Part shown: piece after piece, positions 50,359 through 58,578 of the stretch | Position numbering within the stretch: position 1 is the first letter of the stretch | Layout of the letters: each line of letters starts with the position of its first letter | NCBI RefSeq assembly: GCF_026011735.1 | Contig: NZ_BRVN01000005.1 | Location: 62,001 to 126,000 of the forward strand | Length of the DNA: 64,000 bases | Source of the DNA: Dietzia sp. NCCP-2495 | GTDB lineage: Bacteria; Actinomycetota; Actinomycetes; Mycobacteriales; Mycobacteriaceae | Reading direction: 5' to 3' | Translations under genes and position numbers: made by a program | The notes under the pieces: model-generated | Seen by the model: the letters and a program-made list of their open reading frames with translations, nothing else | What the model was told of the DNA's origin: nothing | Database searches by the model: none

Positions 50359-51011
50359 CCTCCAGCGGACCGTGGCGCCCGCCCGCACCGACCCCGCCGG
50401 GCGCCTCCACTCCTGACACCTCCACTCCTGACACCTCCACTCCTGACACCTCCACCACCGAGGACTCCGCTCCGGGCGGACGCCCCGCGCGGCCGACGCC
50501 ACCGGAGGAGATCACCATCGCCTGGACCCTGTGGCTCGCGGCCACGGTGCTCGCGCTGGTGGGTGCTCTGATCAACTCGGCCACGGCGAAGTACGGCGAT
50601 CTCCCGGCCGCCACCCGGGACGCCGTCGAGCAGGCGGTCACCGACGCCGGGGCGAGCGGCGTCACCGTCGAGGGGGCCTTCACCGCGGCGTTGGTCCTCG
50701 GAGCCGTGTTGGCCGTGGCGGCCGCCGCAGTCACGGTGTGGCTCGCCTTCCGGTTGCGCGCGGGCAAGGGCTGGGCGCGCACGATGCTCAATCTGGTGGC
50801 CGTATTTCTCGTCGTGGACGCGGTCTCCGTCGTCGTCGGCGTCTTCACCGGCGTCGCCGCGGGCGGTGGGCGAGGGGACGTGCTCACCTTCGTCGTCTTC
50901 TCGCTGCAGATCCTCGCCGGCCTGTGCGCCGGCACCGCGGTGTGGCGCCAGCACACCGCCGAGGCGACAAAGTTCCTCGTCGGCACCGGGGGTCGCGGTG
51001 CCGCCGGTTGA
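50355..51011 (+). CDS. four-helix membrane protein with repeat N-terminus
   Basis: This is a 218-residue membrane protein. About 48 Pro/Thr/Ser-rich residues, including TPDTSTPDTSTPDTS, precede four hydrophobic helices (about 52-75, 108-130, 142-166, 172-195). Such hemB-linked membrane proteins are found in mycobacteria but have no known function. GTG overlaps the hemB stop, indicating translational coupling. Confidence 0.7.
   Translation: MTSSGPWRPPAPTPPGASTPDTSTPDTSTPDTSTTEDSAPGGRPARPTPPEEITIAWTLWLAATVLALVGALINSATAKYGDLPAATRDAVEQAVTDAGASGVTVEGAFTAALVLGAVLAVAAAAVTVWLAFRLRAGKGWARTMLNLVAVFLVVDAVSVVVGVFTGVAAGGGRGDVLTFVVFSLQILAGLCAGTAVWRQHTAEATKFLVGTGGRGAAG
50406..50450 (+). repeat. 15-bp in-frame tandem repeat, three copies
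   Basis: TCCACTCCTGACACC is repeated three times without change at 50406, 50421 and 50436, encoding a five-residue period of Thr, Pro, Asp, Thr and Ser. Confidence 0.9.
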
Positions 51012-51015
51012 TCCC

Positions 51016-51606
51016 ATGCAGAACCGTCCAGGGGTCGAGCCCGAGGGGCCGATCCTCTACGCCGAGGACGGGTGGAGCTGGGCGTGGATCCTGGCGGCGC
51101 CGCTGTTCTGCCTGGCGGCGGGGCTGTTCGAGGTCGTGACGGGCGCGCCGGTGCACTGGCTGATGCTCACCGTCTGTGCGGTGGCCTCGGCCGCGTGCCA
51201 CGCCGTGATGATCGCCGCGACGCGCGTGCACGGTCGCGTCCGGCTCACGCCCACCGCCTACTACCAGGGCACCGAGGAGTTGGAGTTGGCCCGGGTCGCG
51301 GAGGTGCTGCCGCCGGCGGCCGGGGAGACCCAGTCGTGGCAGTCCGCGCGGACCCTGGGGGAGTTGCGGGAGGTGCCTCGCCGCCGCGGGGCCGTGGGGC
51401 TGAGGTTGGACTCGGGCGCCGAGGTGCGGGCGTGGGGTCGCAGGCCCGACCGACTGCGGGACGCGCTGGCCGGTGCGGTCGCTGCCGGCGGTGACGCCGG
51501 ACCGGCCGGAACCGCCGGCGGTTCCGGGGCTGTGGGTGACGGCGGGACAGTCGGGGGCGACCGGCGATCCGGGTACGACGACGACGAGTTCCCGGACCCG
51601 GCATGA
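51016..51606 (+). CDS. two-helix membrane protein, hemB operon
   Basis: This is a 196-residue protein. Two close hydrophobic helices (about 23-40 and 46-66) follow a short N-terminus (PEGPILYAEDGWSWAWI). A soluble domain of about 80 residues follows (VRLTPTAYYQGTEELELARV, LRLDSGAEVRAWGRRPDRLR), then a Gly-rich tail. The layout of two helices followed by a small beta domain is like bacterial PH-domain membrane proteins (an inference). ATG 51016 is 4 nt after the previous stop; a GTG at 50998 is an alternative. Function unknown. Confidence 0.7.
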   Translation: MQNRPGVEPEGPILYAEDGWSWAWILAAPLFCLAAGLFEVVTGAPVHWLMLTVCAVASAACHAVMIAATRVHGRVRLTPTAYYQGTEELELARVAEVLPPAAGETQSWQSARTLGELREVPRRRGAVGLRLDSGAEVRAWGRRPDRLRDALAGAVAAGGDAGPAGTAGGSGAVGDGGTVGGDRRSGYDDDEFPDPA

Positions 51607-51845
51607 GTGCCCGGCGCAACGCCGGCGTCGCGGTCGTCTGGGCGATTCTGGCGGTCGTCCTGTGGTGGCTGTCGAAGGGCTCGATCCGGGTGCTCCCGCC
51701 GGCGACTGACCCGCCCGTCGAGGGGTATCTCGAGCAGTCCGTCACCACCACATGGATGCTGCTCGCGGCGACCGTCGCGGCGGGGATGTCTCTGCTGTTC
51801 ACAACGCTGGCGATCCTGAGAGGCGCGGGCCTGAAGGCACGCTGA
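51603..51845 (+). CDS. small two-helix membrane protein
   Basis: This is an 80-residue protein with two membrane helices (about 7-24, AVVWAILAVVLWWLSKG, and about 50-73, TWMLLAATVAAGMSLLFTTL). It is the last of four genes starting with hemB, joined by an ATGA overlap. No function is known. Confidence 0.7.
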   Translation: MSARRNAGVAVVWAILAVVLWWLSKGSIRVLPPATDPPVEGYLEQSVTTTWMLLAATVAAGMSLLFTTLAILRGAGLKAR

Positions 51846-52051
51846 TATATCCACTTCTGCCTGCGGTTTCCTCGCAATTCCCCGTGGTGCGGTAACGATC
51901 GGGTGACGGTTCGCTGAGTGCTCGAGGGTGGGTGCCGCGTGGTTCGCGCCACAGGTTACATTTGTGACGATTCGGACGCGTGATGTCAGGGTGACCCGCC
52001 TCGGTGTCCGGACACGGGAAGACATTTTCAGCGCAATGGAATCGGGGATAG

Positions 52052-53971
52052 GTGCAGCCGTCTAGCACTTTTGTAGGCACCACCGCGGTCGTGGGAGCGA
52101 TCGCACTACTTGGGACCGGTGTGGCCGCGGCCGCCCCGGTGCAGTGGCAGAACTGCACTGACATGCTCGGCGTGGAGTCCGAGTATCTGCCGAAGGGGAT
52201 GGAGTGCGGCACCGTCGACGTGCCCGTCGACTACTCGAATCCGGACGGTGCGCAGACGCAGGTCGCGTTGACGCGGATCAAGGCCTCCTCAGGGCAGGCC
52301 AAGTCGACCGTGTTCGGCAACCCGGGTGGCCCGGGCAGTTACGCGCTCAACTTCTGGGCCCCGCCTCTGGACGGCAACGCCCCGGCGGGCCTGTACGAGA
52401 ACCACGACCTCGTGGCGGTCCAGCCGCGGGGGATGTACGGCTCCAACCCGATGGTCTGCGACGTGTCGTACATCGGCCCGAACGCGGCCAACCCGCTCCA
52501 CGACGCGTGCTACGGCACTGATCCGGCCTACATGAAGTCCATGACCACGGAGAACGCCGCGCGCGACATGGACTCGGTCCGGTCCGCCCTCGAGCTGGCC
52601 GAGATCGACTACGTGGGCGTGTCCTACGGCACGGCGATCGGGACCGACTACGCGACGCTGTTCCCCGAGCACACCGGCCGGATGGTCCTGGATTCCAACA
52701 CCCACCCCGACTGGCGCTGGTCCGAGCAGGCCGAGCAGGGCGCATTCGCCCAGGCGGACCGGATCAACGACATCTTCGGCTGGATCGCCGAGCGCGACGA
52801 CTACTACGGGCTGGGCGACACCCCGCTCAAGGTGTTCCACTCGTGGAAGTGGGTGACCGACCAGGAGGTGGGCGGTCCCGCGAACCTCACCCCGCCGCCG
52901 GCCCAGACCGGTGACCTGCCCGTCGAGCTGCGTGACACCCCGCTCGCGCAGCCCGCGCTGGACGTGATCAACACGACCGCGCCCGGGCGGGCCCGCGCCG
53001 AGGGACTCGTGCGTGCCGCCGCCCTGCAGGGGCTGACGAACAACGCCACCACCGGCCTGTACGATGCCACGGTGGGCGCCACCTACAGCGAGCAGGCGTG
53101 GCCGATGCTCGCGCACATCCTCAAGTACTACAACGACGGCGGCGAGATCGCGCGGGTCGACTACGAGACGGTCGGGAAGATGCTCGCGGCGCAGGAGAAC
53201 CCGGCGCCGATCTACCGCACGGACATCGAGATGAACTCGATCATCACGTGCAACGAGACGGCCGCCCCGTCGAACGAGCTCGGCGTGATGGCCGCGAAGA
53301 TCGACAAGCACACCGGCGGCAACCGCCTCACCACCCGCGCCGCCGTCGAGGCCGCGGGCGACGACTGCGTGGGCTGGGCTCCCGTCGCGCAGACGATCGA
53401 CCCGAACGGTGACGCGCTGGACGAGAAGCCCCTCGTCCTGCACTCCGAGCGCGACGCGGTCACGCCGATCGCCGGGGCCATCCGCACCGCGGAGGCACTG
53501 GGCGGCACGCTCGTCACCGTCGGCGGCGGCGACCACGGTACGTTCCGGTCGGGCAACAAGCTCGTGGACGACGTCGTCATGAAGTTCCTCGAGACGGGGA
53601 TCGCAGACCCGGGCCACGTCGCCGGCAAGCCCTCGCCCGATCCGCTTCCCAAGTGGGGCGCGGACGACCGCGCGGCCGCCGCAGCCGAGGGGATGTCCGG
53701 GAACGTCGCCGGCGCAGACGACTGGTACGGCACCGGCCGGGCGACGCCCGCTCCGAACGCCCCGGCGCCCGCCCCGGCGCCCGCCGCGGCTCCGGCCGCC
53801 CAGCCTGCCCCCGCTCCGGTGTTGCCCGCCCCGGCACCGCTGCCCACCCCGCAGCAGCTGCAGCAGCAGGCGGAGAAGGCCATCCAGGACGTGGCCGGCC
53901 AGATCGACACCGCGGCCAAGTCCTTCTTCGCCCCGCACGCCGCGCCTGCTCTGGCGGCGCCGCAGGCCTGA
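52052..53971 (+). CDS. secreted alpha/beta-hydrolase peptidase-like protein
   Basis: This is a 639-residue exported protein related to the S33 tripeptidyl-aminopeptidase-like hydrolases of actinobacteria. A signal peptide (about 1-27, ending VAAAAP) is followed by a catalytic domain. The nucleophile is VGVSYGTAIG (S191), the acid SERDAVTPI (D468) and the histidine GGGDHGTF (H495), so the triad is complete. Four or more cysteines could form disulfides. The last 80 residues are Ala/Pro-rich with a Gln-rich helix (PQQLQQQAEKAIQDVAGQ), perhaps for cell-wall association. It is monocistronic with its own terminator. Confidence 0.85.
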   Translation: MQPSSTFVGTTAVVGAIALLGTGVAAAAPVQWQNCTDMLGVESEYLPKGMECGTVDVPVDYSNPDGAQTQVALTRIKASSGQAKSTVFGNPGGPGSYALNFWAPPLDGNAPAGLYENHDLVAVQPRGMYGSNPMVCDVSYIGPNAANPLHDACYGTDPAYMKSMTTENAARDMDSVRSALELAEIDYVGVSYGTAIGTDYATLFPEHTGRMVLDSNTHPDWRWSEQAEQGAFAQADRINDIFGWIAERDDYYGLGDTPLKVFHSWKWVTDQEVGGPANLTPPPAQTGDLPVELRDTPLAQPALDVINTTAPGRARAEGLVRAAALQGLTNNATTGLYDATVGATYSEQAWPMLAHILKYYNDGGEIARVDYETVGKMLAAQENPAPIYRTDIEMNSIITCNETAAPSNELGVMAAKIDKHTGGNRLTTRAAVEAAGDDCVGWAPVAQTIDPNGDALDEKPLVLHSERDAVTPIAGAIRTAEALGGTLVTVGGGDHGTFRSGNKLVDDVVMKFLETGIADPGHVAGKPSPDPLPKWGADDRAAAAAEGMSGNVAGADDWYGTGRATPAPNAPAPAPAPAAAPAAQPAPAPVLPAPAPLPTPQQLQQQAEKAIQDVAGQIDTAAKSFFAPHAAPALAAPQA

Positions 53972-53990
53972 CCCGGGTCCGGCACGGGAA

Positions 53991-54018
53991 CGGCCCGACC
54001 TCGGCGGGGGTCGGGCCG
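53991..54018 (+). terminator. terminator after the secreted hydrolase gene
   Basis: The stem CGGCCCGACC/GGTCGGGCCG with an 8-nt loop. Confidence 0.65.
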
Positions 54019-54050
54019 CGGGCGGACGGGTGCTCGTCCGAGTTCTCTGA

Positions 54051-54056
54051 GACACT
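54051..54056 (+). promoter_or_regulatory. leaderless -10 of hemL (GACACT)
   Basis: GACACT is followed by 6 nt and GTG at 54063. Confidence 0.5.
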
Positions 54057-54062
54057 GGGAAC

Positions 54063-55412
54063 GTGACGACTTCGAGTGATGCCTTCCAGACCCCGTCCGG
54101 CTTGTCCGGCACCACACGATCAGCGGAGCTGTTCGCCGAAGCCCGTGAGCTGATCCCCGGCGGGGTCAACTCCCCGGTCCGCGCCTTCAACTCCGTCGGA
54201 GGAACCCCGCGTTTCATGCGTGAGGCGCGGGGTTCGCGCATGATCGACGTGGACGGCAACACCTACATCGACCTGGTGTGTTCCTGGGGGCCGATGATCC
54301 ACGGCCACGCCCATCCCGAGATCGTCGACGCGGTGCGTGAGGCGTCCTCGCGCGGGCTGAGCTTCGGCACCCCCACCGAGGGCGAGGTGGACCTGGCCCG
54401 CGAGATCATCGCCCGCACGTCGGTCGAGGAGGTCCGGCTGGTCAACTCCGGCACCGAGGCCACCATGAGCGCGGTGCGTCTGGCCCGCGGCTTCACGGGC
54501 CGCGCCAAGGTCGTCAAGTTCTCGGGCTGCTACCACGGCCACGTCGACGCCCTCCTGGCCGACGCGGGCTCGGGCGTCGCCACCTTCTCGCTGCCGGACT
54601 CTCCCGGGGTCACCGGCGCCGCGGCCCAGGACACGATCGTGCTGCCGTACAACGACGTGGACGCGGTCCGCCTCGCGTTCGCCACCCACGGTGACCAGAT
54701 CGCCTGCGTCATCACCGAGGCCGCCGCCGGGAACATGGGCACGGTCCCGCCGCTGCCCGGGTTCAACGAGGAACTCCGCACTCTCTGCTCGGAGAACGGC
54801 GCGCTGCTCATCATGGACGAGGTCATGACCGGCTTCCGGGCAGGGGACCGCGGCTGGTGGGGGATCGAGGGTGTGGCCGGCGACCTCACGACGTTCGGCA
54901 AGGTCATGTCCGGCGGGCTGCCCGCCGCCGCGTTCGGCGGTCGCGCCGACGTGATGAGCCACCTCGCACCCGCCGGTCCCGTCTACCAGGCGGGAACCCT
55001 GTCCGGGAACCCCGTCGCCGTGGCCGCCGGCCTCACCTCGCTGCGCCTGGCGGACCACTCCGCCTACTACACGCTGCAGACCAACGCCGACCGGCTCGAG
55101 GCGCTCATCACCAACGCCCTGCAGGCCGCCGGGGTCGCCCACACCATCCAGCGCGCAGGCACCATGCTCAGCACCTTCTTCACCGAGGACAAGGTCACCG
55201 ACTACGCCGGTGCCAAGGCCGCCGAGACCTTCCGCTACGCGCCGTTCTTCAACACGCTGCTCGACCGCGGCATCTACGCCCCGCCGAGCGCGTTCGAGAC
55301 CTGGTTCGTCTCCACCGCACTGACGGACGACGACTTCCAGCACATCGCCGATGCTCTGCCCGTCGCGGCCGAGGCCGCCGCTGCCGCCACCACACCGGAG
55401 GCCGACCGATGA
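54063..55412 (+). CDS. hemL: glutamate-1-semialdehyde 2,1-aminomutase
   Basis: HemL converts glutamate-1-semialdehyde to 5-aminolevulinate with PLP. The 449-residue enzyme has [71 protein letters not shown] and the PLP lysine in [17 protein letters not shown] (about K280). Length is normal. It supplies the step between HemA and HemB. The stop overlaps the phosphatase gene, beginning a six-gene series through ccsA interrupted only by the tRNA interval. Confidence 0.96.
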   Translation: MTTSSDAFQTPSGLSGTTRSAELFAEARELIPGGVNSPVRAFNSVGGTPRFMREARGSRMIDVDGNTYIDLVCSWGPMIHGHAHPEIVDAVREASSRGLSFGTPTEGEVDLAREIIARTSVEEVRLVNSGTEATMSAVRLARGFTGRAKVVKFSGCYHGHVDALLADAGSGVATFSLPDSPGVTGAAAQDTIVLPYNDVDAVRLAFATHGDQIACVITEAAAGNMGTVPPLPGFNEELRTLCSENGALLIMDEVMTGFRAGDRGWWGIEGVAGDLTTFGKVMSGGLPAAAFGGRADVMSHLAPAGPVYQAGTLSGNPVAVAAGLTSLRLADHSAYYTLQTNADRLEALITNALQAAGVAHTIQRAGTMLSTFFTEDKVTDYAGAKAAETFRYAPFFNTLLDRGIYAPPSAFETWFVSTALTDDDFQHIADALPVAAEAAAAATTPEADR

Positions 55413-56317
55413 GCAGTATCAAACGAGGCCTGCGCGGAAAGCTCGCCGTCCCCGCGACCGGCCCCACTTCTCTGCCGATCCCCCTGCGCGGAGACCATCC
55501 CGCCCCCGCAGACGCGCCGCCCTCGCTGGCCGTCTCCGGACCGGCGGCCGACGCCGGTGACCGCCGTGTCCCGGCACAGGCCGAGGGGTCCGAGGCCTAC
55601 GGGGCGGAGCCGGGGTCGATCGCGGCACCGGGTGAGCCGAGCTCGTCGTCGTCGACCTCCCGGGACGCCTCGGCCCGGGGCACCGAGACCCAGACCATCG
55701 TCCACCTCGTGCGCCACGGCGAGGTCCACAATCCCGACGGCGTCCTCTACGGTCGCCTGCCCGGATTCCGGCTCTCCGAGCTGGGACGCAGCCAGGCCGA
55801 GACGGTCGGCCGGGTGCTGGGGACCGGGCACGACATCGTGTCGGTCGTCGCCTCGCCGCTCCAGCGCGCGCAGGAGACCGCCGCCCCACTCGCCGAGAAG
55901 CTCGGGCTGCCGGTGGGGATCGACGAGGACATCATCGAGGCCGACAACCGGTTCGAGGGCAGTAGGGTCGGCGGCCCCGGCGGTGCGCTGCGCGATCCCC
56001 AGTACTGGCCGATCCTGCTCAACCCCCTGCGCCCGTCGTGGGGGGAGCCGTACCTGCAGATCGCGCACCGCATGATCGGCGCCGTGTACTCCACGCTCGA
56101 CGTGGCGCGCGGGCACGAGGCGGTCCTCGTCAGCCACCAGCTCCCCGTGTACACCACCCGACGATTTCTCGAGGGGCGTCGTCTGTGGCACGATCCGCGG
56201 AAACGACAGTGTTCGCTCGCGTCGGTCACCTCGCTCGTGTTCGAGGGCACCACGCTGCGTGACATCGTCTACTCGGAACCGGCGGGAGCGTCGGATCCCT
56301 CGCAGACCGGAGCCTGA
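55409..56317 (+). CDS. histidine phosphatase family protein
   Basis: This is a 302-residue protein. Residues 1-95 are low complexity, rich in Ala, Pro, Gly and Ser. The phosphoglycerate-mutase-like domain starts at [20 protein letters not shown] and includes [34 protein letters not shown] and [15 protein letters not shown]. Catalytic histidines are present. Homologues lie between hemL and tlpA in mycobacteria (Rv0525) but are about 200 residues, so the N-terminal extension is lineage-specific. Substrate unknown. Confidence 0.88.
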   Translation: MSSIKRGLRGKLAVPATGPTSLPIPLRGDHPAPADAPPSLAVSGPAADAGDRRVPAQAEGSEAYGAEPGSIAAPGEPSSSSSTSRDASARGTETQTIVHLVRHGEVHNPDGVLYGRLPGFRLSELGRSQAETVGRVLGTGHDIVSVVASPLQRAQETAAPLAEKLGLPVGIDEDIIEADNRFEGSRVGGPGGALRDPQYWPILLNPLRPSWGEPYLQIAHRMIGAVYSTLDVARGHEAVLVSHQLPVYTTRRFLEGRRLWHDPRKRQCSLASVTSLVFEGTTLRDIVYSEPAGASDPSQTGA

Positions 56318-56322
56318 AACAC

Positions 56323-56931
56323 ATGGTCAAGACCCGTCGCGCGTTCGCCGCGCTGATGCTCGCGGGAGTGCTCGCCACCGGGGCCTGTGCCACCGGCGAC
56401 GACGCAGTGGTGGCCGGTCCCGACACGTTCGAGTTCGTCAGCCCCGACGGGCAGATCGAGATCCACTACGCCCCCGACGAGCGCAAGCCCGTCGCCCCCC
56501 TCTCCGGTCCCGACCTGCTCGACCCGGACACCACCCTGAACGTGCAGGAGGACCACGCAGGTGAGGTGGTGATCCTCAACCTCTGGGGACAGTGGTGTGG
56601 TCCGTGTCGTGCCGAGTCGGACGACCTCCAGCGGCTGCAGGAGGAGTTCGAGCCGCAGGGCGCGACCGTGTTCGGCATCAACCTGCGGGATCCGAACCGG
56701 CAGAAGCCGGTCGACTTCGTCACCGACAACGGGATCACCTACCCGTCGATCTGGGACCCGAGCAACGCCGCCGTCGCCGCACTGCACGGCTTCCCGACGT
56801 CCGTCGTACCGGCCACCATCATCCTCGACAAGCAGCACCGCGTGGCCGCCGTCTACCTGGCCGAGATCACCGACGAGGGGCTCAAGGACACCGTCTCAGG
56901 TCTACTGGCCGAAGAGGGGACCGCGGCGTGA
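56323..56931 (+). CDS. TlpA/ResA-like thiol-disulfide lipoprotein
   Basis: This is a 202-residue extracytoplasmic thioredoxin-like protein. It starts MVKTRRAFAALMLAGVLATG followed by AC, a lipobox. The redox motif is ILNLWGQWCGPCRAESDDL with CxxC, and a cis-proline lies in GFPTSVVPATII. With CcdA, ResB and CcsA it should keep the apocytochrome CxxCH thiols reduced for haem attachment (System II). The stop overlaps the ccdA GTG. Position matches Rv0526. Confidence 0.92.
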   Translation: MVKTRRAFAALMLAGVLATGACATGDDAVVAGPDTFEFVSPDGQIEIHYAPDERKPVAPLSGPDLLDPDTTLNVQEDHAGEVVILNLWGQWCGPCRAESDDLQRLQEEFEPQGATVFGINLRDPNRQKPVDFVTDNGITYPSIWDPSNAAVAALHGFPTSVVPATIILDKQHRVAAVYLAEITDEGLKDTVSGLLAEEGTAA

Positions 56932-57788
56932 ACCCCGAGGTGATCCTGCTCGCGCAGAGCGTGGGGGAGACCTTCCAACAGACCGTCGCGTCCGGGCCGA
57001 TCATCCTGGCCCTCGGCGCGTGCCTGCTGGCCGGACTGGTGTCCTTCGCCTCGCCGTGCGTCGTTCCGCTGGTGCCGGGATACCTCGCCTATCTCTCCAG
57101 CGTCGTGGGCGCCGAGCGCCCGCCGGCGACGGTCGCCGCCGCAGAGAAGCAGCGCGCGGCCGTGGCCACGTTGACGGTCGAGGAGCGGCGGACACGCCGG
57201 GCCTCCCGGATGCGCGTCGTGGGCGCCTCCCTGCTGTTCGTGGCCGGGTTCACCGTGGTGTTCGTCCTGCTCAGCGCCATGGTCCTGGGGACGGTCCAGT
57301 ACCTCCAGCCCCAGGAGAAGCTTCTGCAGCGTCTCGGCGGCGTGGTGACCATCCTCATGGGACTGGTGTTCATCGGCCTCGTCCCGACCCTGCAGCGCGA
57401 CACCCGCATGCAGCCCAAGGCACTGTCCACCTGGCTCGGCGCGCCTGTGCTCGGCGCCGTGTTCGCCCTCGGCTGGACCCCGTGCCTCGGCCCGACGCTG
57501 GCGGCCGCCCTGTCGGTGGCGGCCGGCACGGGTCTCGACGCGGCCCGCGGCGTCCTGCTGATCGTCGCGTACTGCCTGGGACTCGGCCTGCCTTTCGTGA
57601 TCGTGGCGTTCGGTTCCACCTGGGCCGTGCGCACCGTCGGCTGGCTGCAGCGCAACACGCGCCGGATCCAGATCTTCGGCGGCGTGCTGCTCATCCTCGT
57701 TGGCCTGGCCCTGCTCACCGGCCTGTGGTCGGAGTTCGTGTACTGGCTGCGCGACTTCGCCATCACCGACACGACACTGCCCATCTGA
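56928..57788 (+). CDS. ccdA: cytochrome c biogenesis protein CcdA
   Basis: This 286-residue membrane protein passes electrons from cytosolic thioredoxin to the outside thiol protein (TlpA-like). It has six hydrophobic segments; the redox cysteines are in SFASPCVVPLVPGYLAYLS and GWTPCLGPTLAAALS. A basic cytoplasmic loop (EKQRAAVATLTVEERRTRRA) of about 45 residues separates the first two segments. GTG overlaps the tlpA stop. It corresponds to Rv0527. Confidence 0.93.
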   Translation: MNPEVILLAQSVGETFQQTVASGPIILALGACLLAGLVSFASPCVVPLVPGYLAYLSSVVGAERPPATVAAAEKQRAAVATLTVEERRTRRASRMRVVGASLLFVAGFTVVFVLLSAMVLGTVQYLQPQEKLLQRLGGVVTILMGLVFIGLVPTLQRDTRMQPKALSTWLGAPVLGAVFALGWTPCLGPTLAAALSVAAGTGLDAARGVLLIVAYCLGLGLPFVIVAFGSTWAVRTVGWLQRNTRRIQIFGGVLLILVGLALLTGLWSEFVYWLRDFAITDTTLPI

Positions 57789-58204
57789 TCCACCATCCCG
57801 TCACACCGCGACTCCGCGACGGCCTGTGGTGCAGGAGTTCGGTCGGTGGCGGTGGGGGTGGCAGGTGCTGGTGCAGGTGTAGGTGTCGGTGGGGTCGCAG
57901 CTGCCGGGGCCGGAGAATCCAGAATCGAGTGAACAGGACTGGAGAGTGCCCCGTGCCGCAGCTTTAAGTGCCGTCCTGCCGTCCTGCCGTCCTGCCGTCC
58001 TGCGGTCCTGCGGTCCTGCGGTCCTGCCGTCCTGCCGTCCTGGCGTCCTGGCGTCCAGGGGCATTAAAAATTTGATGGCACCACTGCGGTGAAACGCGAC
58101 GAAAATCGCAGCACCGGCGACAAGAATCGCGACAGTGTCGACAAGAATTCCGCGCGTCGAGCACAGGCCGTGGACGTGCCCAGGGGATCCTGCCCAGCAG
58201 AGAA
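57789..58204. other. intergenic region with G-rich and tandem repeats
   Basis: No gene is seen. It contains a GGTG-rich tract (57840-57895), a 10-copy 8-bp tandem repeat (57973-58052) and the AT-rich segment TTAAAAATTTGATGG at about 58063-58077, which is unlike the surroundings. The cytochrome operon is interrupted here. Confidence 0.6.
57973..58052. repeat. 8-bp tandem repeat, 10 copies
   Basis: Ten exact-length units occur: GTCCTGCC x3, GTCCTGCG x3, GTCCTGCC x2 and GTCCTGGC x2. The blockwise variants suggest stepwise duplication. It is non-coding and should vary in copy number. Confidence 0.9.
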
Positions 58205-58241
58205 AAATCCCGGGTCCACGCTCAGCGTGGACCCGGGATTT
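58205..58241 (-). terminator. intrinsic terminator of tRNA-Gly
   Basis: A perfect 17-bp stem with a 3-nt loop. On the minus strand it is followed by a T-run (GATTTTTCTCT). It lies 9 nt after the tRNA. Confidence 0.9.
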
Positions 58242-58249
58242 CTCTGTGG

Positions 58250-58322
58250 AGCGGATGACGGGATTCGAACCCGCGACCCTCACCTTGGCAAGGTGATGCG
58301 CTACCAGCTGCGCCACATCCGC
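58250..58322 (-). tRNA. tRNA-Gly (anticodon GCC)
   Basis: On the minus strand the cloverleaf is complete: acceptor GCGGATG pairs with CATCCGC, D-arm GCGCAGCTGGTAGCGC, anticodon loop TTGCCAA (GCC, glycine), and T-arm GCGGGTTCGAATCCCGT with the standard TTCGAAT loop. The discriminator is T, as usual for tRNA-Gly. CCA is not encoded. A strong terminator follows. No integrated element is visible beside it. Confidence 0.95.
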
Positions 58323-58578
58323 ATCGTGCCCAGGGAGCGTGTCCTGCTCGTGCCCCCTGCGGATAAGAACACTAGACGATCGATTTTCCACGTCCAACTC
58401 GGGGCCCGATCAGCGCTTCAGGGCCAGCGTGTCGGCACGAGACCGCTCTACCCGCCGGGCGCGACTCACCCTGCCAGGTTTCCCTCAGGTCGCCCCGACT
58501 AGCCTGGGACCGACCGGCGCCGAACAGTACCCGGGCACCGTCCTTTCCGGGCAGGTATCGGCGCACCGAGACCCGCAG
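58323..58578. other. intergenic region between tRNA-Gly and resB
   Basis: No gene is seen. It should hold the tRNA promoter (minus) and one for resB (plus); TAGCCT at 58500-58505 is a candidate -10, giving a leader of about 65 nt. Confidence 0.5.

Noticed and set aside
57973-58052. CRISPR array
   Set aside because: The 8-bp units have no spacers. It is a simple tandem repeat. No cas genes occur in the window.
58250-58322. tRNA-Gly as integration site of a mobile island
   Set aside because: No integrase and no direct repeat of the tRNA 3' end are visible nearby.
58339-58578. Upstream extension of the resB frame
   Set aside because: Composition and lack of a start with ribosome site argue against it; it begins beside the tRNA. 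The family starts near the chosen ATG.
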